A DNA stretch of 64,000 nucleotides from an uncultured Verrucomicrobiota bacterium (GTDB taxonomy: Bacteria > Verrucomicrobiota > Verrucomicrobiia > Opitutales > Seribacteraceae). How positions within the stretch are numbered: position 1 is the stretch's first letter; every line of letters starts with the position of its first letter. Below, piece after piece: positions 36,435-45,654 of the stretch. A model generated the notes under the pieces. It saw only the letters and a list, made by a program, of their open reading frames with translations. It was not told the origin of the DNA and did no database searches. The translations under genes were made by a program, and so were the position numbers. The DNA is taken from NCBI GenBank assembly GCA_902612125.1, contig CACMBV010000001.1, positions 1 through 64,000 of the forward strand, given 5' to 3'.

Positions 36435-37112
36435 ATGGCTACACATTACGAGCAAATACTTGAAAATGTAAGATCAAAACTCCTTCTAATGGGACAGCTA
36501 TCAATCGACTCACTCCGACTTTCCTTACAGGCACTTATCGATAAAGATGCAGAACTTGCCGGAAAGGTAAGGTCAAAAGACAAGGAGATCGATATGCTTG
36601 AAAATGAATTAGTAAACGATGTTAATGTTTGCTTATCGACTCACGCTCCTGTGGCAGGAGATCTTAGACTTCTCGTTACCACAATGAAAATAAGCCATGA
36701 GATTGAAAGAGTTGGAGATGAGGCAAAGTCCATTGCAAGAAGGTCAAAGAAGATACTTGTAAATGATTTTCATGTGATACCGAAGATGGCAGAAGCTGCT
36801 CAAGATATGCTTAGGGAGGCACTATCAGTATTCGTTGAGTACGATGAGGAAAAGGCGAAATCAATATGGACCAAAGACTTGGAGATTGACGCTATGAACC
36901 TTGAGAACAACCAATTCTGTCAAGCCTTGGTTATAAAAGATACTCATTTGGTTTCATCTATCTTTGAACTCCTGTTTATTTCGAAATCGCTTGAGAGAAT
37001 TGCTGACCATGCAGTAAATATTTCAAAAGAAGCTGTGTTTTTAGCAACAAGTCGTGACATCCGTCACGCCCCAGAATTTAAGAAGTCTTTCCTAAAGAAA
37101 AACCTCGATTAA
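36435..37112 (+). CDS. phoU: phosphate signalling complex protein PhoU
   Basis: 225 residues, the usual length, forming two three-helix bundles. Motifs DLRLLVTTMKISHEIERVGD (first half) and LLFISKSLERIADHAVNIS (second half) are the PhoU metal-binding E/DXXXD elements. PhoU links the Pst transporter to PhoR and shuts off the regulon in high phosphate. It lies 26 bases after pstB and closes the pst operon; an AT-rich hairpin (37165-37186) follows. Confidence 0.94.
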   Translation: MATHYEQILENVRSKLLLMGQLSIDSLRLSLQALIDKDAELAGKVRSKDKEIDMLENELVNDVNVCLSTHAPVAGDLRLLVTTMKISHEIERVGDEAKSIARRSKKILVNDFHVIPKMAEAAQDMLREALSVFVEYDEEKAKSIWTKDLEIDAMNLENNQFCQALVIKDTHLVSSIFELLFISKSLERIADHAVNISKEAVFLATSRDIRHAPEFKKSFLKKNLD

Positions 37113-37164
37113 ATTACCCTTAATTTCTGAAATTTTGGTTGCTCCTAAAAATTTCATCTTCATC

Positions 37165-37186
37165 ATAAAAAGACCTTTCTTTTTAT
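37165..37186 (+). terminator. AT-rich hairpin after phoU
   Basis: ATAAAAAG (37165-37172) pairs with CTTTTTAT (37179-37186). It lies 53 bases after the phoU stop. Stability is low, so termination is uncertain. Confidence 0.3.
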
Positions 37187-37261
37187 CTTAAATTTTGATT
37201 TTTGATTCTCAAACGCCCTCAAAGAAACCTCAATGAGATTTGATTTTTATATTGTTATCGC

Positions 37262-38413
37262 ATGAGTGACCTCACCTTTTGGGGTGTTTTAGTCAACTTT
37301 TTATACATATTAGGTGGGTTAGGTATTTTTCTCTATGGTATGCGTGTGATGAGCGATGCCATACAAAAAATTGCTGGTGCCGGGATGCGACGGATCATGG
37401 CAAGTATGACAAAAAACCGATTTTATGGCCTCTTGACAGGTCTTTTCGTTACCTGCCTTGTTCAGTCATCCTCTGCAACGACTGTCATGGTTGTTAGTTT
37501 TGTAAATGCACAACTCCTAACTCTCACCGAATCCATAGGAATTATTATGGGTGCTAATTTAGGCACCACTTTAACTGGCTGGATAATCGCATCTGTTGGC
37601 AAATTTAGCCTATCGAAAATTGCACTCCCAATTATTGGTATTGGTTTCCCATTAATTTTTTCAAAGAAAACAAAATTTAAACATACAGGTGAGTTTCTCG
37701 TTGGTTTTGGGCTTCTCTTTTTTGGTCTCAGTGAACTGAAAAATGCAGTGCCAGATGTTAAAAGTCTTCTACAAAGCTCTGACCATCATGATCTACAAAT
37801 GGTTCGTGAAATTCAATCAACGATTGAACAGTTAAATAGTTACGGATTCGGTTCCATTATCATTTTTTTGATAATAGGAATTATTATGACTATTATCGTT
37901 CAATCATCTTCTGCTGCAATGGGAATAACCATAATACTTGCGGTGAATGGATGGATTAATTTCGAAATCGCTGCTGCTATAGTACTAGGGGAAAATATTG
38001 GAACTACAATTACTGCTTGGCTTGCATCCATAGGTACTACGCTATCCGCCAGAAGAGCTGCTCGAGCCCACTTGATTTTTAATGTTGCTGGTACTTGTTG
38101 GATGCTAATTCTATTTTATCCTTTCGTCTCAATGGTGGATTCAATTATGGAAGGATCTATATATTTGGAAAATGTTACATCTACTGAGCTAGAATCTCAT
38201 TTTGATAAGTATGATGATCAATCTGATCCTAGTCCCGAAGAGATTGCCACCGCTAAAAAGTCAATAGTTGACACAAATATCCCTCTGCATCTTTCTTTAT
38301 TTCATACTATGTTCAACCTTTGCAATATTGCACTATTGATTGGATTTTCTCCTCGCATTGCAAAACTCGTTGAACGCCTTGTTAAAGATACTGGAAAATC
38401 AGAGTCTATTTAA
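37262..38413 (+). CDS. Na+/phosphate cotransporter (PNaS family, NptA-like)
   Basis: 383 residues with two inverted repeats, each carrying the Q-S-S-S-A motif (VQSSSATTVMVVSF and VQSSSAAMGITIIL), the signature of type II sodium-phosphate cotransporters. An IIMGANLGTT and a LGENIGTTITAWL loop accompany them. There is no C-terminal PhoU-like domain, which many bacterial members have; phoU is instead the separate upstream gene. Expected to bring in phosphate with Na+ when it is plentiful. Located 149 bases after phoU, so it may have its own promoter. Confidence 0.92.
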   Translation: MSDLTFWGVLVNFLYILGGLGIFLYGMRVMSDAIQKIAGAGMRRIMASMTKNRFYGLLTGLFVTCLVQSSSATTVMVVSFVNAQLLTLTESIGIIMGANLGTTLTGWIIASVGKFSLSKIALPIIGIGFPLIFSKKTKFKHTGEFLVGFGLLFFGLSELKNAVPDVKSLLQSSDHHDLQMVREIQSTIEQLNSYGFGSIIIFLIIGIIMTIIVQSSSAAMGITIILAVNGWINFEIAAAIVLGENIGTTITAWLASIGTTLSARRAARAHLIFNVAGTCWMLILFYPFVSMVDSIMEGSIYLENVTSTELESHFDKYDDQSDPSPEEIATAKKSIVDTNIPLHLSLFHTMFNLCNIALLIGFSPRIAKLVERLVKDTGKSESI

Positions 38414-38587
38414 TTTCATACATTGATACTTTAACTTAATTGACTACTATTAAGCTCTGAAGAATCTTTTATACCAAGCTTTGATTCATACTTGTAATCA
38501 ATCTTTGAATCATTTGGCTAGTTCTTATGCCAATGTTCCTCAATCTATTACTAATATGGTTTCATTCTCTTAGATCATAATTCTTGG

Positions 38588-38821
38588 ATGAAATACTGGT
38601 TTTATCTTTTTTTTCCTGTTTGGTTACTTGCCGAGACCCTAAACTTCAATCGGGATGTCCGTCCCATTCTTTCAGAGAATTGCTTTTACTGCCACGGGGT
38701 AGATAGAAATAAAAGGGAAGCCGATCTCCGTCTGGATGTCAGGAGGGATGCACTCGCCTTCGACGTCTGGCTGTACAAACCTGTAATCAATGGATTCCTC
38801 CGGGACCATCCTTCGGCATAG
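38588..38821 (+). pseudogene. N-terminal fragment of a PSD1-type planctomycete cytochrome
   Basis: The 77-codon ORF has a signal peptide ([14 protein letters not shown]) and the haem block [20 protein letters not shown] with [12 protein letters not shown], the start of a PSD1 protein as in the 945-residue gene at 5449. Homology ends at about residue 57. The remaining residues run into the 3' end of the convergent sulfatase gene (38787) and stop at 38821, so the rest of the gene (DUF1549, DUF1553) has been lost. It is probably a deletion relic. Confidence 0.75.
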
Positions 38822-40082
38822 ATTCAGTCAACTTGCGTAACTCGGCAAGAATCTTCGGGTGCTTTTTCGCCAGGTTATTTTTCTCCTCCAAATCCTTTTC
38901 CAAATTATAGAGCTCTTCTTCCTTGGCTCGGTTATCCTCGCGTGCATAGCCGTAAAAATGAGCATCCGCTTTTAGGTATTTCCACTTTCCTTTTCGTATT
39001 CCCGCACGGTCGAAATAAAAAGTCTCCCTGCCGTTTTCTGATTTTCCGAGCAACAAATTCGTCTGATCAACCCCATCGATCTTTCGATCATCCGGCACCT
39101 TAAATCCGCACAGTCTTGCAAAAGTAGGCATAAAATCAATCGTGGCAAATATTGCATCCGATTTACGCCCTGCTGGTATTTTGCCTGGCCAGCGTGCAAT
39201 GCAAGGCAGACGGTATCCTCCCTCGTAGGGCGAACCCTTTCCGTTTCGCAAATGACCGGCATCTCCCCAGAAAATTGACCCCTCCGGATGTCCCTTCTTT
39301 TTCTTGGTGTACTTATCCTGATTCCAGGGTCCGTTGTCGGATGTGTAGAGGACAAGAGTATTATCTGAAAGTTTAAGTTCGTCCAAAACATCAAGCAGTC
39401 GGCCCGTCTCATAATCGAATTCTTCCACCACATCCCCGTAAAGGCCACCCTTTGATTTACCCCGGAACCGATCGGAAGCATCAATAATCGTATGCATCAT
39501 AGTGTGTGCCAAATAGAGCACGAAGGGCTTCTTCGGATCTCTCTTGTTTTTCAGGAAATCGATGGACTTATCCGTGTAGAGGGTGGTCAGTCCACCCATG
39601 TCCTTGGATGTCCCCGCCGCCTCATTATTGAGATGAAACTTGATCGTCCCCGGATCATTGGCCCCCAAAGCTCCGAAAAAGTAATCAAATCCCTGTGCAT
39701 TCGGCATACGCTCAATGATCGGCTTTCGGTTGGATACGTCCCATTTTCCAATACAGGCAGTCTGGTATCCCGCACCCTTGACCAATTCTGCAAAAGTGAT
39801 CTCACCCGCCGGCATCCCCCACCCTTTGCTCCGGCAAGGATAACGCCCCGTCAACAAAGCGGAACGCGAGGGTCCACAAACCGCTTGCGTGTAGAAGGAT
39901 GTAAACATAGTCCCCTCCTTGGCCAGTTGATCCAGTCGTGGAGTTTTATTTGTCTTGCTTCCATAGCACCCCAAGTCGGCGTATCCCTGATCATCCGTAA
40001 AAATGATTACGATATTGGGCTTTTTAGCATTGGAAACCAACCAGAGGGAAATGGCTACAAAAAGGGTCAAAAAAATTCTCAT
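38787..40082 (-). CDS. secreted arylsulfatase (family S1)
   Basis: 431 residues, signal peptide about 1-19. The formylglycine site is Cys69 ([15 protein letters not shown]), fully canonical C-X-P-S-R with the downstream [17 protein letters not shown] (28-41) gives the metal aspartates and LYTSDNGPW the second metal site. Expected to hydrolyse sulfate esters outside the cytoplasm. Its 3' end overlaps the PSD1 fragment on the other strand. Substrate unknown. Confidence 0.93.
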   Translation of the reverse strand: MRIFLTLFVAISLWLVSNAKKPNIVIIFTDDQGYADLGCYGSKTNKTPRLDQLAKEGTMFTSFYTQAVCGPSRSALLTGRYPCRSKGWGMPAGEITFAELVKGAGYQTACIGKWDVSNRKPIIERMPNAQGFDYFFGALGANDPGTIKFHLNNEAAGTSKDMGGLTTLYTDKSIDFLKNKRDPKKPFVLYLAHTMMHTIIDASDRFRGKSKGGLYGDVVEEFDYETGRLLDVLDELKLSDNTLVLYTSDNGPWNQDKYTKKKKGHPEGSIFWGDAGHLRNGKGSPYEGGYRLPCIARWPGKIPAGRKSDAIFATIDFMPTFARLCGFKVPDDRKIDGVDQTNLLLGKSENGRETFYFDRAGIRKGKWKYLKADAHFYGYAREDNRAKEEELYNLEKDLEEKNNLAKKHPKILAELRKLTESMPKDGPGGIH

Positions 40083-40354
40083 TTCCCGATTAGAAACAAT
40101 TTCAAGATAACGGAAACCTAAAACTAGATTATTTAAAAAAAATCTTTTTATTCATCTCATGCCTTTATTGACTAGAATGTCCTCTTTCAGGAACTGATAT
40201 TTCTTTGCTCTCTCGCTCCTGAAAAAATCTTAAATATTTTCAAAAAAACTAGTTGCATGGGTTTCTAAAAGATGGGGAAGGAAGCACTTTGTAGAATGCT
40301 TCTTTCTTGCCTGTAAGTCGGAATTGAGACTCGATGAGATGAAACCTATTTGCC

Positions 40355-41803
40355 ATGTCCATGCCATTCATTCTCTTACTCGTTGGTATTCTCACTGTGG
40401 TGGGTGGAATTATTCGTTTCAAATTACACGCCTTTCTTGCCCTGACCTTGGCAGCCCTGATTGTAGGATTATGTACCCCAAAAGATTTACTGATTAAACA
40501 TTTCCATCAGGAAAAGGGAGAGACTCTGGAAAACGCGGAAAAACTGGCCGAAAAAAATGTAGGAACCCGGGTGGCCGAAGGTTTTGGTCGAACAAGTGCC
40601 AAAATTGGTATCCTTATCGCGATGGCTGCCATTATCGGAACCTGTCTAATGGAAAGCGGAGGGGCCTTGCGGATTGTAAGGTCTTTCCTTTCCTTTCTTG
40701 GCGAAAAGAGGGCACCGGAAGCACTGACCGGGAGCAGCTTTCTCCTCGGTATACCCATCTTTTTTGACACCCTTTTTTATCTAATGATCCCATTGGCACG
40801 GGCACTCGCCGCCCAAACACGGAAAAACTATGTACTCTATGTCATGGCCATCGTGGCAGGAGGAGCTATGACTCATTCGCTGGTCCCCCCCACACCGGGC
40901 CCATTGGTGGTGGCCGGGGAACTTGGCGTTGATCTGGGAAGAATGATTGTGGGTGGAATTCTCGTTGGATTGGTGGGAATGACTGGAGCTTTTGCCTATG
41001 CCCGTTGGTTTAACACCAATCATCCCATTGAATTACGGGGAAATGCGAATGAAAAAGAAAGTAAGTTTCTCAGGCTGGCCGAGACTCCCGATCATCAACT
41101 TCCTTCCCTGCTTTCTTCGATCGCACCCATACTCGTGCCGGTCCTGCTCCTCGCTGGCAAATCCCTCCTTTTACAATTCTCGGAATCTTTGCAGGCAGAA
41201 GGTTTAGGTGGAATCCTCGATCTGTTTTCCCTCCTTGGAGACAAAAATATTGCCCTGACACTTGGAGCCCTGCTTGCTCTTCAACAACTTATGAAATCAA
41301 GGCTTTCCACCAAATCTGATTTGAGTGAATCCGTGAAATCATCCCTACAAGGAGCCGGTGTGATCATTCTTATAACCGGAATGGGGGGGGCTTTTGGAGG
41401 AATTCTCCAGCAGACCTCTCTAGGTTTGGAGGTCTCCAACTTTGTAAGCAGTCAGGAATTTGGGTCACTTGCAGTGCTGATCGTTGCTTATTTCACCACT
41501 TCTATCATCAGAATTGCCCAGGGCAGTGCAACCGTGGCCATGGTCACCTCCATTGGCATCGTCGGGGGGTTGGTGGAACAGGGACTGGGAATTCATCCAG
41601 TCTATTTGGCGCTTGCCATTGGTTGTGGGGCTAAACCAATTCCATGGATGAATGATAGTGGCTTCTGGGTAGTCGGAAAATTGTCAGGGTTTACCGAAGC
41701 GGAAACCTTTAAAACTTTTTCCATCGTGATTGCCCTTCAGGGTTTTTGCGGAGGAATCGCGGTCCTAGCTTTTGCTTATTTTTTCCCTAACTTTCTTTAT
41801 TAA
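40355..41803 (+). CDS. GntP family permease
   Basis: 482 residues, about 12 hydrophobic segments. Family motifs are GFGRTSAKIGILIAMAAIIG, ESGGALRIV, LVPPTPGPLVVAGELGVDLG and RIAQGSATVAMVT. GntP proteins are inner-membrane H+ symporters for gluconate and related sugar acids. It lies in tail-to-tail orientation (11 bases) to the DHDPS-family and glucarate-dehydratase-like genes, suggesting uptake of glucarate or a similar acid for that pathway. The start is at 40355; an ATG shortly upstream is out of frame. Confidence 0.87.
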   Translation: MSMPFILLLVGILTVVGGIIRFKLHAFLALTLAALIVGLCTPKDLLIKHFHQEKGETLENAEKLAEKNVGTRVAEGFGRTSAKIGILIAMAAIIGTCLMESGGALRIVRSFLSFLGEKRAPEALTGSSFLLGIPIFFDTLFYLMIPLARALAAQTRKNYVLYVMAIVAGGAMTHSLVPPTPGPLVVAGELGVDLGRMIVGGILVGLVGMTGAFAYARWFNTNHPIELRGNANEKESKFLRLAETPDHQLPSLLSSIAPILVPVLLLAGKSLLLQFSESLQAEGLGGILDLFSLLGDKNIALTLGALLALQQLMKSRLSTKSDLSESVKSSLQGAGVIILITGMGGAFGGILQQTSLGLEVSNFVSSQEFGSLAVLIVAYFTTSIIRIAQGSATVAMVTSIGIVGGLVEQGLGIHPVYLALAIGCGAKPIPWMNDSGFWVVGKLSGFTEAETFKTFSIVIALQGFCGGIAVLAFAYFFPNFLY

Positions 41804-41814
41804 GTCGGATTACT

Positions 41815-42753
41815 TTAATGTAAATCAAGGATTCCCTCGATTGCATCTTGGATTCGGCCTGCCACTTCCGAAGGCACACGGGGGTTAAATGGACCACTTT
41901 CACCCGGATCAATATCATCAAAACCAGATTGGATCATTGCCTCCACTACCGCCGAATAGTTGTAAACCCGTCCGTTTTCAAAACGGATTTCCTCCAAGGC
42001 AGAGATCCTTTTCTCAACCGCTTGGGACGCTTCATAATCTTCCGCACGCTGTGCATTGTTTAGTAAGTCACCCGCCTTGGCAAAAAGAACGGATATCCCG
42101 GAAGTGTGCCCGCGGGCCCCCAAACGGGCAGCCTCCGTGGAACGATCCCCCACCCCCCAGATAACCATACCCTCGTAACCAATATCCCGGCATAGCGGTT
42201 CAACCTCACTTTCATTCGTGCCCACCTTGATTCCAATAAAGGCGGACGACTCCTTAATCAGGTGGACCACTTGATTGCGGTCCCGGGCTTGTCGATGATA
42301 ATACAGGAAGCGGGCCCCATGAGCCTGTTCATGCTTTTGACCAAACTGGGAAAATGTTTCCAAAAATCCCTCCAGGCTGTAGACCCCGCCCAATGGCATA
42401 ACCAGATAAGCATCAGGAGGCCTTTTCAATGACGACTGACGGGCAATCAGTTTGTCTGCTTCAGGCAACGGGTTTGGCACGAACGCAGAAAGTAGAATAC
42501 CCTGATCTCCCATGACCTCCCCGGTTACTTCAATGAGTTTGTTTTGTTCCTCGTAGGAAACATGATGGATCAGACTGGTTCCGGCCACGCAAATCACTCT
42601 GGGTCGGCCATCGCTCAAGTGATTATTTTTCATCAAGTAAGTGACATTTCGAGCGTGGGCATCATAATCAATGCTTCCGGCCCGAAATGGAATCAAGGGG
42701 ATCGTAGTGACGGAGTTAAGACCATCGAAAAGTTGTTCATTGGAAAAAATCAT
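41815..42753 (-). CDS. DHDPS/NAL family dehydratase or aldolase, likely glucarate pathway
   Basis: 312 residues, TIM-barrel class I aldolase superfamily. The Schiff-base lysine is in FIGIKVGTNE and the catalytic tyrosine in ARFLYYHRQA; the N-terminal VTTIPLIPF matches the family start. Its neighbour, 13 bases upstream, is a glucarate-dehydratase-like enolase whose product 5-dehydro-4-deoxyglucarate is a known substrate of DHDPS-family KdgD (giving 2-oxoglutarate semialdehyde). Sequence alone does not separate KdgD from related aldolases, so the specific reaction is inferred from context. Confidence 0.78.
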   Translation of the reverse strand: MIFSNEQLFDGLNSVTTIPLIPFRAGSIDYDAHARNVTYLMKNNHLSDGRPRVICVAGTSLIHHVSYEEQNKLIEVTGEVMGDQGILLSAFVPNPLPEADKLIARQSSLKRPPDAYLVMPLGGVYSLEGFLETFSQFGQKHEQAHGARFLYYHRQARDRNQVVHLIKESSAFIGIKVGTNESEVEPLCRDIGYEGMVIWGVGDRSTEAARLGARGHTSGISVLFAKAGDLLNNAQRAEDYEASQAVEKRISALEEIRFENGRVYNYSAVVEAMIQSGFDDIDPGESGPFNPRVPSEVAGRIQDAIEGILDLH

Positions 42754-42766
42754 AAATCAAAAATCA

Positions 42767-44083
42767 TTACCAGCGAGGAAGTTTTCGTTCCCAGTCTGGA
42801 TCGACATGTTTTCGCATTTCCGCAGTATCATCCCGTTTTCGGTACGGATATTTTTCATATCTTTCCCGGCCCCTCGCTAATTGATCGTAGTCCAATTCCA
42901 CACCAAGTCCAGGCTTATCCGTTATTTCCACACATCCCTTGACAATCGGAACACGGCCACCAATCACCACCTCGTCCTCTTCCGTTTGCCATGGATAATG
43001 GGTATCACATGCATAGGTCAAATGAGGAGTAGCCGCAGCCACATGGGCCATTCCCATTAGGGAAATACCCAAATGATTGTTCGAATGCATGGAAAGTCCA
43101 AGGTCAAAGGTTTGGCATAGTTTGGCAAGATGCTGCACCTCTCGCATTCCTCCCCAATAATGATGATCGCATAAAATAATTTGGGCGGCGTCTTCCTTAA
43201 TTGATCCCGGCAAATCATCAAAGCAGGTGACCGCCACATTGGTGGCCAGGGGGGTGTCGATTCCTTCCGCAAGCAGACGCCTTCTCACCTCCGACATTCC
43301 TGAAATCGTAGCCGTTGGGTCTTCCAGGTAACCTCCCCGTCCCAACTCCTCCGCCAATTCCCGACCCACATGAACTGATGTATCGACCGTCCATGCCGAA
43401 TTCGGATCAATCCGCAGGGGGATTTCAGGACCCAGTTCGCGGTATAATTGCTTGATTGTCTCAATCTCTTGATCCGGATGGAAAACCCCTGCTTTAAACT
43501 TGATCGATTTAAATCCGTATTCCTCCCGCATTTTAATTACCTGCCCGACCAAGGTCTCGGGACTTAGACACTCGCCGTATTTATCCTCACGTGCGTCCTG
43601 CCCTTCACCCCCACCGCCTGTATGTTTATAAAAAGGATAAGCCGAGAAAGGAACACGGTCACGCACACGCCCGCCTAATAAGTCACAGACCGGCTTACCC
43701 AAGGATTTACCGATTAAATCAAGACAGCCCACTTCAATGGCTGCGTAGGTACGACGGTTCGCATCAACCGGGTTTTCTCCGGGGACTAAATGGGTCTGAG
43801 ACGCATCTTCATGGTCACTCAATCGGGTTAGCATGTCTCGCAAGCATCCGGTCAAACGATGGGGTTCCGAACCTACAATTTCTTTCCCTAGGTTCAAAAG
43901 TATCTCCCGAGGAGCTTCTCCGCCATAGGTTTCGCTCACACCAATGACACCATCCTCACTTTCAAATTCAAGAATATTCCGCAGGGCATAAGGCTGATGC
44001 AAACCATAAGAACTGCGTAGCGGAGGATCCGCAATCGCCACAGGGGTGACCCGCATCTCTTTGATTTTAATTCCTGAGGTCAT
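42767..44083 (-). CDS. glucarate dehydratase-like enolase superfamily enzyme
   Basis: 438 residues. The enolase superfamily barrel has FKSIKFKAGVF with the K-X-K base, metal ligands in RIDPNSAW and YLEDP, and the glucarate-dehydratase-specific SMHSNNHLGISLMGMAHVAA with catalytic His, followed by CDTHYPWQ. D-glucarate is dehydrated to 5-dehydro-4-deoxyglucarate. E. coli GudD has matching HSNNH and DTHW blocks. It forms a two-gene operon with the downstream DHDPS-family gene. Galactarate or another acid sugar is possible. Confidence 0.87.
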   Translation of the reverse strand: MTSGIKIKEMRVTPVAIADPPLRSSYGLHQPYALRNILEFESEDGVIGVSETYGGEAPREILLNLGKEIVGSEPHRLTGCLRDMLTRLSDHEDASQTHLVPGENPVDANRRTYAAIEVGCLDLIGKSLGKPVCDLLGGRVRDRVPFSAYPFYKHTGGGGEGQDAREDKYGECLSPETLVGQVIKMREEYGFKSIKFKAGVFHPDQEIETIKQLYRELGPEIPLRIDPNSAWTVDTSVHVGRELAEELGRGGYLEDPTATISGMSEVRRRLLAEGIDTPLATNVAVTCFDDLPGSIKEDAAQIILCDHHYWGGMREVQHLAKLCQTFDLGLSMHSNNHLGISLMGMAHVAAATPHLTYACDTHYPWQTEEDEVVIGGRVPIVKGCVEITDKPGLGVELDYDQLARGRERYEKYPYRKRDDTAEMRKHVDPDWERKLPRW

Positions 44084-44159
44084 GACTAGTTCATTTTTAG
44101 ATCAAGTTTTTCCATTGAGGGCAAAGAAACTCTAATCTCAAGTTTAATACCATGTGCAT

Positions 44160-44173
44160 ATGTGGGAACACAT
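44160..44173. promoter_or_regulatory. palindrome upstream of sugar-acid operon
   Basis: Perfect 5-base arms ATGTG and CACAT around GGAA, in the leader of the glucarate-dehydratase-like gene. A LacI- or GntR-type repressor could bind; no regulator gene is present nearby. Confidence 0.35.
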
Positions 44174-44525
44174 TTTCTAAATGCCCCGTTGCCCAAAATG
44201 AACAAAAATTATAAGAATTATTCATTGCAAAAAAACTCCCAAAACATGTTCTCGTCGGTGATTATAAACCCAGGCGAGTATCCGAAAAATTATGTTCTCA
44301 TTTCATCCGGAATTTAAAGTTAAGAAAGTCCCCTTTTCTCTTGGATCAGGATAGTCAATGCCATTCATTTCTAGGAAGAAAAATATGAAGAAAGTTTGCA
44401 ACCTGAAGTCCTGTAATGAATCAAAATTATCGTACTAAATGTGAGTTTGAAGTCGCCACCAGCCCAATCATGCAGTCTGCTACAATTCGAGCATTGGCCG
44501 TTCATTATTAAACTAGACCTGTTAA

Positions 44526-44539
44526 TATTCCGTGGAATA
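44526..44539. promoter_or_regulatory. palindrome upstream of DUF4405 gene
   Basis: TATTCC-GT-GGAATA, perfect 6-base arms, 60 bases before the gene at 44599. Possible operator. Confidence 0.3.
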
Positions 44540-44598
44540 AAGTTCACAGTTCACAAAAGAAGTATAGTGCCGACTTACCTGCCAATTCTTGTTTTTTC

Positions 44599-45555
44599 AT
44601 GAAAAGAAGAAGAGTCATCTCCCTTTTCAATGCCCTCCTCTTCGGGGTGATGGCGGTATCGGGAATACTTGCATTTATCCAGCCATTCTCGATTACGACC
44701 ATTGGATTGCATGCCTTGACTGGGTTTCTCTTCGTCGGTGTCGTGGCCGGGCATATTATCAATAATTCGGTACCCCTCAAAAAATATTTCAAAAACCGGG
44801 TAGCTCTCGTTGTAGGATTAGCAGTCGCCGGCTCCACCGCCTTGTTCATCTATCAACCTGCACCTATCAAAAAAATCCTGGGATTAAGCGGTAATTTGGG
44901 ACCCGCTCTTGATCTTTTCGAAATGAATGACCAAGGGATGACCTATCGCTACACCCCGGACCCGGGTTATAAAATGCTTATAGATTTAAGAACCGGCCCG
45001 GCATATGATCAGAAAAACCCTCCGCAATTGGCAGTATGGTTGGAAAACCAGTCGTTGTATCACATTAAAACTCTGTTTGTTTCCGATTCTCCCGACAACC
45101 GAGAACAGCTTCCTTACTGGGCATTCAAGGTAAAGGGTTGGGAAAAGGCCCAGGAGGAAGCCAAGGCAAAAAACCTTAGCCTCGAGAACTCAGTTGATGC
45201 CGTGTCTGAGGCAACGGCCAATGGTTCCTTTGACCCAGCCGATTACATTTTGCCAAGGGAACAAAATTCATCGATGCCCTACCGGGTATTGATCGAATTC
45301 AACCAACCTAATGATCCGTCGAGTAAATTGGAAGACCAGCCATCCCTAGTCTATGAAGTGGAAGTGGACAATCATGATCCCCGTACATTCCAACTCCTTG
45401 AACTCGTTGGATATCCAGTATTGGAAAATAAGATGGAAAAGGAGGAATGGTACCTAAGTTATCCGGATGAAAGTATCGAATCAGCTTTTGAAATCGTGGA
45501 CAGTGCCCTTTTACAAATCGACAGAAATAGTGGTAAAGGCTTTTTCAAAAAGTAA
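44599..45555 (+). CDS. DUF4405 domain membrane protein with C-terminal extracytoplasmic domain
   Basis: 318 residues. The first 90 residues have membrane helices (VISLFNALLFGVMAVSGILA, IGLHALTGFLFVGVVAGHII and a third at about 73-90) with conserved-looking histidines in LHALTG and GHIINN, the DUF4405 pattern which resembles haem-binding membrane domains. The remaining ~230 residues are soluble and include VWLENQSLYHIKTLFVSDSP, probably periplasmic. In PVC genomes DUF4405-like domains accompany redox proteins; a cytochrome-like gene follows 99 bases later. Redox function is a guess. Confidence 0.6.
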   Translation: MKRRRVISLFNALLFGVMAVSGILAFIQPFSITTIGLHALTGFLFVGVVAGHIINNSVPLKKYFKNRVALVVGLAVAGSTALFIYQPAPIKKILGLSGNLGPALDLFEMNDQGMTYRYTPDPGYKMLIDLRTGPAYDQKNPPQLAVWLENQSLYHIKTLFVSDSPDNREQLPYWAFKVKGWEKAQEEAKAKNLSLENSVDAVSEATANGSFDPADYILPREQNSSMPYRVLIEFNQPNDPSSKLEDQPSLVYEVEVDNHDPRTFQLLELVGYPVLENKMEKEEWYLSYPDESIESAFEIVDSALLQIDRNSGKGFFKK

Positions 45556-45654
45556 TTCAGGGTATATAATTTTCTTTTGTGTATTTTACTTTTCCAGTTT
45601 GCACCCAACCATCACTATTGAGATTGTAAAATCTCATTGTTCCTCTCTCAATTT

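Larger units (their letters stand above)
44084..44598. other. intergenic region with two palindromes
   Basis: 515 bases with no recognised gene. ATGTG-GGAA-CACAT (44160-44173) lies 77 bases upstream of the glucarate dehydratase start and resembles a repressor operator. TATTCC-GT-GGAATA (44526-44539) lies 60 bases before the DUF4405 gene. The rest shows nothing I can name. Confidence 0.5.

Noticed and set aside
44385-44438. 17-codon ORF (MKKVCNLKSCNESK...) after AGGAAGA
   Set aside because: Short, no homology I recognise and no attenuator-like structure downstream; not listed as a gene.
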